Assembly (NCBI RefSeq): GCF_000374565.1
Contig: NZ_KB894690.1
Location: 150,920 to 204,275 of the forward strand
Direction of reading: 5' to 3'
Length of the DNA: 53,356 nt
Source: Siminovitchia fordii DSM 16014 = CIP 108821
GTDB lineage: Bacteria; Bacillota; Bacilli; Bacillales; Bacillaceae_C
The notes under the pieces were generated by a model that saw only the letters and a program-made list of their open reading frames with translations, searched no databases and was not told the DNA's origin. A program made the position numbers and the translations under genes. This document shows positions 25,417 to 32,808 of this stretch, piece by piece; the first letter of the stretch is position 1; every line of letters starts with the position of its first letter.

Positions 25417-27042
25417 ATGAGAATACGCCGTTTTGGCGCCTTCATGTCGGCCGTATTAATTAGTTCTACACTGGTCGGATTTTCACCAAAAAGCATGGAT
25501 TATAATCATACAAGCAGCAATGCAATCACTCAAGAAGAAACAGAAGCCAGCATTGTCAACATGCAGGCGATCATTGACAGCCTGGAAAAAGATGGGGATT
25601 TTGCAAGCCCAGCTGTTTCGCGTGCCTTAAAAACCCACATCACTGCGGTAGGACATTATGAAAGCAGCAAATCATACAAGAAAGCGATCAAACACATGGA
25701 AAGCTTTCATGTTTTACTAAACAACTATGTAACAAAAGGAATGATTTCCGAGAATGCCGCCAATCTATTAAGAGACTATGCCGATGCCCTAATCAGCAAG
25801 TGGGATGCCATATTTGATTCTGCTAGAGTCATGGATTACTTGCATCAATTAAGTGTGGAAATCGGGCCGAGAGTTGCAGGTACGGATGGTGAAAGGAAAG
25901 CTGCGGAATATTTAAAAAGCCAATTCCAGAGCTTTGGGTACGAAACCTCCATCCAGGAGTTCGCCATTAATAACCGGACAGAAAGAACATTGAAAATCCT
26001 AAACAATAATAAGGAACTTGCTTTGGGTGCCGCTACAGGATCATCTGTAACTGGTGTGAAAGGTGTTACAGGCGACTTTTATCATGCAGGCCTTGGGCAG
26101 CCTGGCGACTTCTCAGATGATGCAAAGGGGAAGATTGCTTTGGTTCAGAGGGGAGAGAATTCCTATTGGGAAAAAGTAGTGAATGCGACCAATGCCGGAG
26201 CGATTGGCGTTGTGATTTATGATAACACGGACAGTCTTACTCCAGTTCGTCCGACACTGAATAATAATAGTACCATTCCGGTCGTGGGAATCACAAAAGA
26301 TGATGGTGAAGCATTGCTTGCGCAACTTTCCAAAGGCGCGGTAAAGGCTAACTTGATCATTCATACACACACTAATCAAAAATCCCAAAATGTCATTGCT
26401 GTGAAGAAGCCCGCGAATGTTGTAAATCCGGAAATTGTGTACATCACTTCCCATTATGACAGTGTTCCTTATTCTCCAGGAGCCAATGATGACGGATCAG
26501 GGACCAGCACAATTGTTGAACTTGCGAGGATTTTAAAGAATTTCCCGACCGATAAAGAATTGAGGTTTGTAGCCTTCGGTGCCGAGGAAGTCGGCTTGGT
26601 TGGTTCAAATTACTATGTACGCAACCTTCCGAAAGAGGATTTCGACAGAAGTCTGATTAACTTCCAGATGGAAATGCTTGGAGCGAAATATGAGCCCGCT
26701 TCTTATCTTGCGGTCAATACGGTTGATGGCAAGGCAAATACAGCCTGGGATTACACCAATGCCGCTTTTGATAAATTGGGCAAAGATAAAGAAAAACTGA
26801 TTCTTTTCAGAAGAGGGTCGTCTGACCATGTGCCATTCCATAATGCGGGCATTACCGCAGCTTGCTTTAATATGGGGACAGCAAACGGCGGTTTGGAGCC
26901 GGAATATCACACTCACCACGATACGATCGAAAATATTAGCCCTGAAAGACTGCAATTTGCAGGAGATATCATTAGCACAGCCATATTTGATTTTTTGACC
27001 GACCACAATAGTCAGGAAAAAGATTTAGAGGAAGCATCTTAA
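25417..27042 (+). CDS. Exported FIMAH-M28 aminopeptidase
   Basis: A 541-residue protein: signal peptide about 1-24, FIMAH domain 45-130 (IIDSLEKDGD...ALISKW), M28 peptidase 135-530 with a PA insert (about 220-315). Metal and catalytic residues: His346 and Asp348 (SHYDS), Asp358 (GANDDG), Glu390-Glu391 (GAEEVG), His498 (YHTHHD). The fourth ligand position, Asp in NLDMVG of the fusion protein, is Glu419 here (NFQMEMLG). It is clearly a paralogue of the last 500 residues of the M14-M28 fusion. AGGGAGG precedes the ATG. Lies between two TasA-like genes. Confidence 0.9.
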   Translation: MRIRRFGAFMSAVLISSTLVGFSPKSMDYNHTSSNAITQEETEASIVNMQAIIDSLEKDGDFASPAVSRALKTHITAVGHYESSKSYKKAIKHMESFHVLLNNYVTKGMISENAANLLRDYADALISKWDAIFDSARVMDYLHQLSVEIGPRVAGTDGERKAAEYLKSQFQSFGYETSIQEFAINNRTERTLKILNNNKELALGAATGSSVTGVKGVTGDFYHAGLGQPGDFSDDAKGKIALVQRGENSYWEKVVNATNAGAIGVVIYDNTDSLTPVRPTLNNNSTIPVVGITKDDGEALLAQLSKGAVKANLIIHTHTNQKSQNVIAVKKPANVVNPEIVYITSHYDSVPYSPGANDDGSGTSTIVELARILKNFPTDKELRFVAFGAEEVGLVGSNYYVRNLPKEDFDRSLINFQMEMLGAKYEPASYLAVNTVDGKANTAWDYTNAAFDKLGKDKEKLILFRRGSSDHVPFHNAGITAACFNMGTANGGLEPEYHTHHDTIENISPERLQFAGDIISTAIFDFLTDHNSQEKDLEEAS

Positions 27043-27088
27043 GATTCAAGTCTTCCGTCCGGCAAAGGATGCAATTAGGGGGGAGCAT

Positions 27089-27673
27089 ATGTTGCACTTA
27101 ACAAAAGGCTTAAGAGTAGGCCTAATGTCAATACTGCTTGGTATCGCTCTGATAGGTGGCGGTACTTACGCTTATTTTAGTGACCATAAGATATCGGAAA
27201 ATACATTCGCATCAGGGACCTTGGACTTGTCAGTGAATCCGAATACCTTGATCAATGTAAAAAACATTAAGCCAGGAGACTCATTTCTTCGGAGTTTTAC
27301 ACTTAAAAACAATGGCTCACTGGATATAGGCAAAGTAATTATAGAGACAGATTATACTGTCATTGACGCAAAAGGAGACAATACGGAAGATTTCGGAGAG
27401 CATATTTCAGTGGAATTTTTGCTGAATATGGACAAAAACAACCAACCAATCTATAAAACTTCTTTGTCAAAACTGAAAGATATGTCACCGGATGCCGTAG
27501 CTAGAAACATTACCATTCCTGCTATAGGGAAAGATGGCCTCCCAAGCGGAGCCAGTGACCGTCTTGTTGTAAAATTCTCCTTCGTGGACAATGGAGAAGA
27601 CCAGAACCAATTCCAGGGAGATTCACTTAATCTGGAGTGGAAGTTTGTAGGAATGCAGGCTGTTGATGAGTAA
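27089..27673 (+). CDS. TasA/camelysin (CalY)-family matrix fibre protein 2
   Basis: A 194-residue paralogue of the protein encoded at 24744, with the same signal (LLGIALIGGGTYAYFSD), IKPGDSFLRSF, ETDYTVIDAKGDNTEDF and end GEDQNQFQGDSLNLEWKF. GGGGGGAG precedes the ATG. It should also be processed by SipW. The two may be major and minor fibre subunits, as TasA and CalY are in B. cereus; which is which cannot be told. A strong bidirectional terminator follows. Confidence 0.9.
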   Translation: MLHLTKGLRVGLMSILLGIALIGGGTYAYFSDHKISENTFASGTLDLSVNPNTLINVKNIKPGDSFLRSFTLKNNGSLDIGKVIIETDYTVIDAKGDNTEDFGEHISVEFLLNMDKNNQPIYKTSLSKLKDMSPDAVARNITIPAIGKDGLPSGASDRLVVKFSFVDNGEDQNQFQGDSLNLEWKFVGMQAVDE

Positions 27674-27710
27674 ACGATTAATGACAAAGGTTGAATAAAG
27701 GCATAAAAAT

Positions 27711-27752
27711 AAAGCAGGTGGAGAAAACAAGTTCTTTCACCTGCTTTTTTGT
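27711..27752. terminator. Bidirectional terminator
   Basis: A perfect 10-bp stem AAAGCAGGTG/CACCTGCTTT (27711-27720 with 27738-27747) continues into T-runs on both strands. It separates the matrix locus (+) from the hydroxyproline dehydrogenase unit (-). Confidence 0.92.
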
Positions 27753-27769
27753 TCCTATTATCAAATTTC

Positions 27770-28999
27770 TTAGACTATATTTTTGGAGTTATTCACATCA
27801 AATGCTGCCCAAAGATTATTCATTTTATTTCTTCCGCTGTTGATTTCAGGATTGAATTGTATTGAAGATGTTTGCCTAACAGTTTGTACCTGTTGTAGCG
27901 CCTGGTTTAGTTTTTTAGTGATTGTTTTACTTTCTTTTTCTACTTTATTGGCAATAGAAAGGCCAGCAACTGTCCCTTGCGCCATAGCGATTTTTCCGCT
28001 CTCAATCCCAGTGATATTTCCAGCGACAAACAGTCCTTGAAGCGGCGTTTCCATTGCTTCTGAATGAATGGGGACATGTCCGCCGAGCGCAGGTATGTAT
28101 TCAAAAGGACAACCCGCCACAGCTGCCAACTCCGCTAGAGGGTATAAACCGCCAGCGATGCAAACAAAGTCGGCATCGTACTCAATTTCCGAGTCAGAGA
28201 TTTTGTTGCCTTGAGCGTCAATATCTACCACACGAACACCTTCCACTTGTTCTTTGCCCACAATTTCAACTGCCGCTTTACGCAATTGCAGCGATGTTCC
28301 ATTGACGTTTACCCCATTTTTTGGAAAAAGGCGCAGTCCTATTTTTCTCATCCCTACATTTTTCATCATGCGGCTTCCCGCTCTTAGAAAAGGGGAAGGG
28401 GCAAGGTGTGCGACGTTTAACAGGGATTTCATCACTTCTTCTGGTATGGCTGCGTCTTTGCTCAGCGGACTCTTATCCGGGAGGACGATCCTGTCCACAT
28501 GGATTCCCGCGAGCTGTAGCTCATTTAAAATGGCAAAGGACAAAACATTAGCTCCGATGATGATCCCTCTTTTTCCAACTTGAACCCTATGGACATTGGT
28601 CATTACCTGGGCAGCACCAATGGACATGGCACCAGGCAAAGTCCAGCCCGGAATGGGAATCGGATATTCGGCTGCTCCGGTTGCAAGCAAAATAAACGGA
28701 GCTTGATATGTACACGCATCTGTATAAACATTCCAAAGGGAGTCTTCTTGAAAAATGTTGAAAACGGATACATTTAAACGAATATCGATGCCTAAGTTTA
28801 TTGCTTCTTCATGCAGCCGCTTTGATTCCTCTATCCCATTCCACCATTCGCCGGATGGTTCTTGATGCAATTGTCCAAGCAGCCGTCCACCGGGCTTGAT
28901 GAACTCATCGAGTACCATAACGCTCAGCCCATTCTTATTCGCGGCGATAGCTCCAGCTAAACCCGCGGGACCAGCTCCGATCACAATGACATCTATCAC
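27770..28999 (-). CDS. FAD/NAD-type oxidoreductase, alpha (HcnB-like) subunit of a probable D-hydroxyproline dehydrogenase
   Basis: A 409-residue flavoprotein. FAD-binding VIGAGPAGLAGAIAA (residues 6-20), second dinucleotide fold GKRGIIIGANVLSF, and GLFVAGNITGIESGKIAMAQG near the C-terminus. This is the architecture of HcnB, opine oxidase A and the alpha subunit of dye-linked proline and D-hydroxyproline dehydrogenases. The GTG start overlaps the stop of the ferredoxin-like gene. With the two iron-sulphur proteins upstream and the DAO subunit at 31633 it should oxidise cis-4-hydroxy-D-proline to pyrroline-4-hydroxy-2-carboxylate. Substrate is inferred from the neighbourhood. Confidence 0.85.
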   Translation of the reverse strand: MIDVIVIGAGPAGLAGAIAANKNGLSVMVLDEFIKPGGRLLGQLHQEPSGEWWNGIEESKRLHEEAINLGIDIRLNVSVFNIFQEDSLWNVYTDACTYQAPFILLATGAAEYPIPIPGWTLPGAMSIGAAQVMTNVHRVQVGKRGIIIGANVLSFAILNELQLAGIHVDRIVLPDKSPLSKDAAIPEEVMKSLLNVAHLAPSPFLRAGSRMMKNVGMRKIGLRLFPKNGVNVNGTSLQLRKAAVEIVGKEQVEGVRVVDIDAQGNKISDSEIEYDADFVCIAGGLYPLAELAAVAGCPFEYIPALGGHVPIHSEAMETPLQGLFVAGNITGIESGKIAMAQGTVAGLSIANKVEKESKTITKKLNQALQQVQTVRQTSSIQFNPEINSGRNKMNNLWAAFDVNNSKNIV

Positions 29000-29328
29000 T
29001 GCTCTTCCACCATCCTTTTCACAATATTGGGAAGCTGCCTTCCACTCTCTATTCTCATATTCTTCTCAACAAGAGTTAAGCAGGCCCTTACATTGGATTG
29101 TCCATTCACTGTAACCCGGCATTCCATACAGTGGCCAATATTGCAATAGAAGCCTCGTGGTGTTCCGCTTTCTTCATGGTCCCGCAGCCGACGGACACCG
29201 TTTGCCAGCAAGGCAGCAGCTACCGTTTCCCCTTCGTGAGAATTGTAGGTCTTTCCATCAAACTGGAAAGGAATAGTGTTTTGATTATTGATGGACCCTA
29301 GAATAGGATGGTCTATGATTCTATTCAT
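28996..29328 (-). CDS. [2Fe-2S] ferredoxin-like gamma subunit (HcnA/SoxX-like)
   Basis: A 110-residue protein with a plant-type [2Fe-2S] pattern: GFYCNIGHCMECRVTVNG plus the distal ACLTLV cysteine. It matches Fer2_4 subunits of heteromeric amine and proline dehydrogenases (HcnA, OoxA-associated). Should pass electrons from the flavin subunits. ATG 29328 has TAGGTG upstream; it overlaps the BFD gene (stop 29321-29323) by 8 bases and the alpha-subunit start by 4, so all three are translationally coupled. Confidence 0.88.
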   Translation of the reverse strand: MNRIIDHPILGSINNQNTIPFQFDGKTYNSHEGETVAAALLANGVRRLRDHEESGTPRGFYCNIGHCMECRVTVNGQSNVRACLTLVEKNMRIESGRQLPNIVKRMVEEQ

Positions 29329-29596
29329 GATTATCACCTACTGATCTGAAAGTGACCGGGCGGATGGGAGGTTGATATTTTAAAGGAATATCTGACAAGG
29401 AAACTTCCTTTACAATACTTGCAATCATTTTGTCTACGGAAACCCGGCATGTCCGTCCTCCACAAAAGCCCATTCCCGCCCGTGTTCTTAATTTTAATTC
29501 TCTTGCTGTGCATTGATGTTTTTCGGCTGTTTCCTGAAGAAGTCCGAAGGTCACTTCCTCGCACCGACAAACAACCATTTCTTTCAGCCTGTTCAC
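29321..29596 (-). CDS. BFD-like [2Fe-2S] protein of the dehydrogenase complex
   Basis: A 91-residue protein with four cysteines in the BFD pattern: VCRCEEV near the start and GMGFCGGRTCR later. In related proline/hydroxyproline dehydrogenases this domain is a separate small subunit or fused to the alpha subunit. GTG 29596 is five bases after AAGGAGGGG; the frame opens at 29623 without a site. First gene of the unit, 54 bases past the regulator, behind a sigma-54-like promoter. Confidence 0.85.
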   Translation of the reverse strand: MNRLKEMVVCRCEEVTFGLLQETAEKHQCTARELKLRTRAGMGFCGGRTCRVSVDKMIASIVKEVSLSDIPLKYQPPIRPVTFRSVGDNHE

Positions 29597-29629
29597 ATGA
29601 TCCCCTCCTTCAATTCGTTGCAAAAATAT

Positions 29630-29649
29630 AATGCAAGAAATATACCAGA
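29630..29649 (-). promoter_or_regulatory. Sigma-54-like promoter (minus strand) for the BFD-ferredoxin-alpha unit
   Basis: On the minus strand CTGGTATATTTCTTGCATT has GG (29646-29645) and GC (29634-29633) separated by exactly 10 bases, with a full TTGCA at -12; the -24 is TGGTAT rather than TGGCAC. It lies in the short gap between the sigma-54 activator gene and the BFD gene. Confidence 0.6.
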
Positions 29650-31281
29650 TTAACTTAATCCGAGGCGTTTCATTCGATTGTATAGGGTGGCTCTAGTGAT
29701 GCCGAGCTGTTTCGCGCAATGGGCTTTATTTCCCTTAGCGATTCTTAATGCCCGCTCCAATACTCCCTTTTCATGTATATCCATCTCTTCCTGGAGAGGG
29801 AGAATTTCTTCCTTTTCACTCGTTCGCCCGTCATTTATTTGAGCCTGATTAATCACTCGTCCATTTGAATTAAAAGGCAAGTATTCTGTTTTTATCAGCC
29901 CATCGACTGCAAAAACAACTAGGCGCTCAATGACATTCCGGAGCTCTCGAATATTCCCCGGCCAGTCGTATTGGAGTAGAGCATGCATGATATCTGATGG
30001 GAATCGGTGAATCGGCCGTTTATATCGAATGGACAATTCTTTAAAAAAATGGCTTGTCAGTTCAACGATATCTTCTTTTCTTTCCCTTAACGGTGGAATT
30101 TGTATGCTGACCACATTCAATCTATAAAATAAATCTTCGCGGAATTTCCCGTCTTCGACAAGCTCTGCCAAATCGCGGTTTGTAGCAGCAATAACACGAA
30201 AATCGATATCTATTTCTTGTTCTCCCCCGATTCGGTAAAACTTACGCTCTTGTAATACCCGTAACAGCTTTACTTGCATATCCAGCGGCATTTCACCGAT
30301 TTCATCTAAAAAAAGCGTTCCTCCTTTCGCTAGTTCTACTTTTCCTTTTTTCCCTTTTTGGCTGGCACCAGAAAAAGCTCCTTTTTCATAGCCGAACATT
30401 TCACTTTCAAATAATGATTCCGGAATCGCACCGCAGTTAACGGGGATGAAAGGGGCCTCTTTCAGTTCACTTGCCTCATGAATGGCCTTGGCAAACACTT
30501 CTTTGCCTACCCCGCTTTCACCCATAATCAGGACAGTGGACTTTACTCCGCAAACTTTTCTGGCAAATTCAACTGTTTTTTGAAGGGCAAGGCTTTTTCC
30601 TTTGATGGTACTGAAGGGGTCTTGAGTTTTTCTATACTTGGCAACTTCCTGCTCGAGACGATGGACTTCCGTTGACATGTTGAATAACTTTTCATTAAGA
30701 AGCACATGGCTTGTAACATCTGTTTCAGAGACTACAGCCCCGATGATTTCTCCGTCGCAAAGAACGGGATTGGAGTTGATCAGCACAAACAAGTCGGATC
30801 TGGGCTGGTGCTGATGATGGGCAATGCTTTTTCCCTTATGGAGGGATTCCAGTATTTCAAGCTTTTCCGGTTCAAAAAAATCGGTTATTTTTCGACTCAA
30901 AATTTCATTTTGTTTGATGGAAAAAATCTTTTCTGCACCTTCGGTCCATGTTTTTACCCGTTCCTCCTTATCAATGACGGTTACGGATGAGTCGGTTGTT
31001 TGAATAACGGTCGTATAAAAAGCTTTCAATTGCCTGTATAAGATGTAAAAAATTTGGATGATTTCAGAGGCTGACACAGTTCCAACCGGCTGATTTTGCT
31101 CATCCAGGATGACAATTGAGGAAGCCTCCTGAAACGCTTGAATTAAGTCTTCCGTCGAGTCGTCTACGTGGACGGTTTTGTATGGTTGTTCCTTTTCCAT
31201 ATATAAAAACTGGTTGGTGTTTGATTTTATTTTCAATGCTTCTTTTAGAATATCTTCAATGGATGGAAGTGAAAAAGCCAT
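29650..31281 (-). CDS. Sigma-54-dependent transcriptional activator, probable hydroxyproline regulator
   Basis: A 543-residue enhancer-binding protein: CBS-like segment about 35-80, PAS domain about 90-200, AAA+ domain 225-465 (Walker A GESGVGKE 254-261; sigma-54 contact loop GAFSGA 301-306; Walker B GGTLFLDEIGE; FYRLNV), and a Fis-type HTH 500-543 (AKQLGITRATLYNRMKRLG). The contact loop has Ser where most members have Thr (GAFTGA). GGGAGG eight bases before the ATG. It sits between two hydroxyproline units that each have a sigma-54-like promoter, so it is the likely activator of both; the ligand sensed by the N-terminal part is unknown. Confidence 0.9.
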   Translation of the reverse strand: MAFSLPSIEDILKEALKIKSNTNQFLYMEKEQPYKTVHVDDSTEDLIQAFQEASSIVILDEQNQPVGTVSASEIIQIFYILYRQLKAFYTTVIQTTDSSVTVIDKEERVKTWTEGAEKIFSIKQNEILSRKITDFFEPEKLEILESLHKGKSIAHHQHQPRSDLFVLINSNPVLCDGEIIGAVVSETDVTSHVLLNEKLFNMSTEVHRLEQEVAKYRKTQDPFSTIKGKSLALQKTVEFARKVCGVKSTVLIMGESGVGKEVFAKAIHEASELKEAPFIPVNCGAIPESLFESEMFGYEKGAFSGASQKGKKGKVELAKGGTLFLDEIGEMPLDMQVKLLRVLQERKFYRIGGEQEIDIDFRVIAATNRDLAELVEDGKFREDLFYRLNVVSIQIPPLRERKEDIVELTSHFFKELSIRYKRPIHRFPSDIMHALLQYDWPGNIRELRNVIERLVVFAVDGLIKTEYLPFNSNGRVINQAQINDGRTSEKEEILPLQEEMDIHEKGVLERALRIAKGNKAHCAKQLGITRATLYNRMKRLGLS

Positions 31282-31376
31282 TTAGCTGCCTCCCGTGAGT
31301 AAAATTTTTTATACAGTGTCTATTTAATTATACATCCACTGTTTAATTTTTTAAATGTTCTTATAAAATAAAGCCG

Positions 31377-31555
31377 TTTAACTTCATTCAGCAGAAGTCT
31401 CCCAATTCTGTAAGTGGTGAGATGAATGCATATTGGTATTCCGTTCAGTGGGGGTTCAAACCCCGGCTGAATAAAGTTAAAGCCTCCGGCGGATGCCACA
31501 GATTTTCAGAGGAAATTTATCGAGCGGAGCTCGATAAAATCTGGGCGCAAACACG
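31377..31555 (+). repeat. Structured ~178-bp element, copy 1
   Basis: Roughly 85-90% identical by eye to 36357-36532, same orientation. Foldable parts in order: CATTC/GAATG enclosing a CCACTT-type hairpin (31385-31429); TTCAG/CTGAA enclosing GGGG/CCCC (31444-31470); CAGATTTT/AAAATCTG (31499-31542) enclosing the 19-base palindrome TATCGAGCGGAGCTCGATA (31518-31536). Lies directly upstream of the sigma-54 promoter of the hydroxyproline genes. Could be a leader RNA, an activator-binding region or a mobile relic. Confidence 0.85.
31518..31536. promoter_or_regulatory. Palindrome, candidate upstream activator site
   Basis: TATCGAGC-GGA-GCTCGATA is a perfect 8-bp dyad, centred about 60 bases upstream of the -24 of the sigma-54 promoter, a usable distance for an enhancer-binding protein. 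Copy 2 of the element keeps it with one mismatch (36495-36513). Confidence 0.45.
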
Positions 31556-31583
31556 CCAAGGCGCATTTGATCGAGCATACGCA

Positions 31584-31600
31584 ATGGCACAATCCTTGCA
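31584..31600 (+). promoter_or_regulatory. Sigma-54 promoter of the DAO-epimerase-symporter unit
   Basis: ATGGCACAATCCTTGCA matches the -24/-12 consensus TGGCAC-N5-TTGCA exactly, GG (31586-31587) and GC (31598-31599) being 10 bases apart. Predicted start near 31611, ahead of the ribosome site AAAGGAGGG at 31619. Confidence 0.85.
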
Positions 31601-31632
31601 AATATAGTTAGGCAACGAAAGGAGGGACAGTA

Positions 31633-32808
31633 TTGAAGCATACCGACGTATTGGTGATTGGCGGCGGGATTATTGGCTGTGCGATCGCTTATTACGTATC
31701 CAAATCAGGGCGGCAAGTGACTATTCTCGAAAAAAGGGAATTTGTCAGTGGGACGTCTTCCAAATGTGACGGAAACATTTTGGCGATTGATAAAGATCCC
31801 GGCTTTGACAGCCAAATGTCCCTGGTCAGCCAAAAGCTGGTGGATCAACTGTCAAAAGAATTGAACTATCCCTTTGAATACCGTGCACCAGGAAGCATTC
31901 TTGTCTGTGAGTCGGAGGAAGAAATGGAAGCAGCTCAGCAGTGGGTAGATAGGCAAAAGGCAGCAGGACTGCCTTTCCGGATATTGGATCGCGAAGACAT
32001 TCGCCAGGAATCAAAGTACTTTGCCGATGATCTGCTAGGTGGTTTGGAATGTGCTACGGATTCAACCATTAATCCCTATATGCTCGCTTTTGCTTTACTG
32101 GAAAGCGCACAAAACTATGGAGCTGAAGCTTGGAAACGAACCGAAGTAAAAAGTATAAAAAAAGAACCAGATGGAGGGTTTAGAGTAGAAGCTTCGAATG
32201 GCGATTTTAAGGCTAATCAAGTGGTAAATGCATGTGGTGTCTGGGCACCTCGAATTGGAGAAATGTTAGGACTTTCCATTCCAATTCAGCCAAGGAAAGG
32301 GCATATTATTGTTGCTTCCAGACAGGAACATGTCGGCTCCCGCAAGGTAATGGAATTCGGCTACTTGATTTCTAAGTTTGGAGGGCAGCGGCGAGTGGAT
32401 TCACTCACCGAAAAGTACGGAGTGGCCCTTGTGTTTGAACCGACGGAAAGTCAAAACTTTCTTATCGGAAGCAGCAGGGAGTTTGTCGGCTTTGATACGA
32501 GAGTGAAAAATGAAGTCATTGAGTGCATTGCGAGAAGGGCGATCCGTTTTTATCCGAAGATGGCGGATATGATGATGATACGTTCCTACGCCGGTCTGCG
32601 TCCATACACAGAAGATCATCTACCAATCGTTTCCCATGTGGATGAAGTCCCAGGCTTTTACATAGCGGCAGGCCATGAAGGGGATGGGATCAGCCTTTCG
32701 GCTGTGACCGGAAAAGTGCTTGAAGAGATGCTTAATGAAAAGGGAACGTGCATTCCTGTTGATCCGCTCCGCTATAACCGGTTTTCGAAAAAGGTGGTGA
32801 GTCGATGA
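31633..32808 (+). CDS. DAO-family FAD oxidoreductase, beta (HcnC-like) subunit of a probable D-hydroxyproline dehydrogenase
   Basis: A 391-residue flavoprotein with the N-terminal FAD motif VIGGGIIGCAIAYYVSKSG, the DAO-family central part (AGSILVCESEEEM; VVNACGVWAP), and RSYAGLRPYTEDHLPIV...GFYIAAGHEGDGISLS near the end. It resembles HcnC, glycine oxidase and the beta subunit of proline/D-hydroxyproline dehydrogenases. It probably forms the substrate site of the complex whose other subunits are encoded divergently at 27770-29596. TTG start, seven bases after GGAGGG. Overlaps the epimerase gene by 4 bases. Confidence 0.87.
   Translation: MKHTDVLVIGGGIIGCAIAYYVSKSGRQVTILEKREFVSGTSSKCDGNILAIDKDPGFDSQMSLVSQKLVDQLSKELNYPFEYRAPGSILVCESEEEMEAAQQWVDRQKAAGLPFRILDREDIRQESKYFADDLLGGLECATDSTINPYMLAFALLESAQNYGAEAWKRTEVKSIKKEPDGGFRVEASNGDFKANQVVNACGVWAPRIGEMLGLSIPIQPRKGHIIVASRQEHVGSRKVMEFGYLISKFGGQRRVDSLTEKYGVALVFEPTESQNFLIGSSREFVGFDTRVKNEVIECIARRAIRFYPKMADMMMIRSYAGLRPYTEDHLPIVSHVDEVPGFYIAAGHEGDGISLSAVTGKVLEEMLNEKGTCIPVDPLRYNRFSKKVVSR

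Larger units (their letters stand above)
31282..31632. promoter_or_regulatory. Divergent regulatory region of the hydroxyproline locus
   Basis: A 351-base gap between the divergent activator and DAO-subunit genes. It contains AT-rich sequence suited to the activator's promoter (31310-31376), the first copy of the structured repeat (31377-31555) and the sigma-54 promoter (31584-31600). A 61-codon frame across the repeat (31422-31607) has no ribosome site and is judged incidental. Confidence 0.6.

Noticed and set aside
31449-31465. tRNA T-arm (GGGGTTCAAACCCC)
   Set aside because: No acceptor, D or anticodon arms fit around it, and copy 2 loses half of the stem.
31422-31607. 61-codon gene across structured element copy 1
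   Set aside because: No ribosome site; the upstream part does not stay in frame in copy 2, and differences between copies do not favour synonymous changes.
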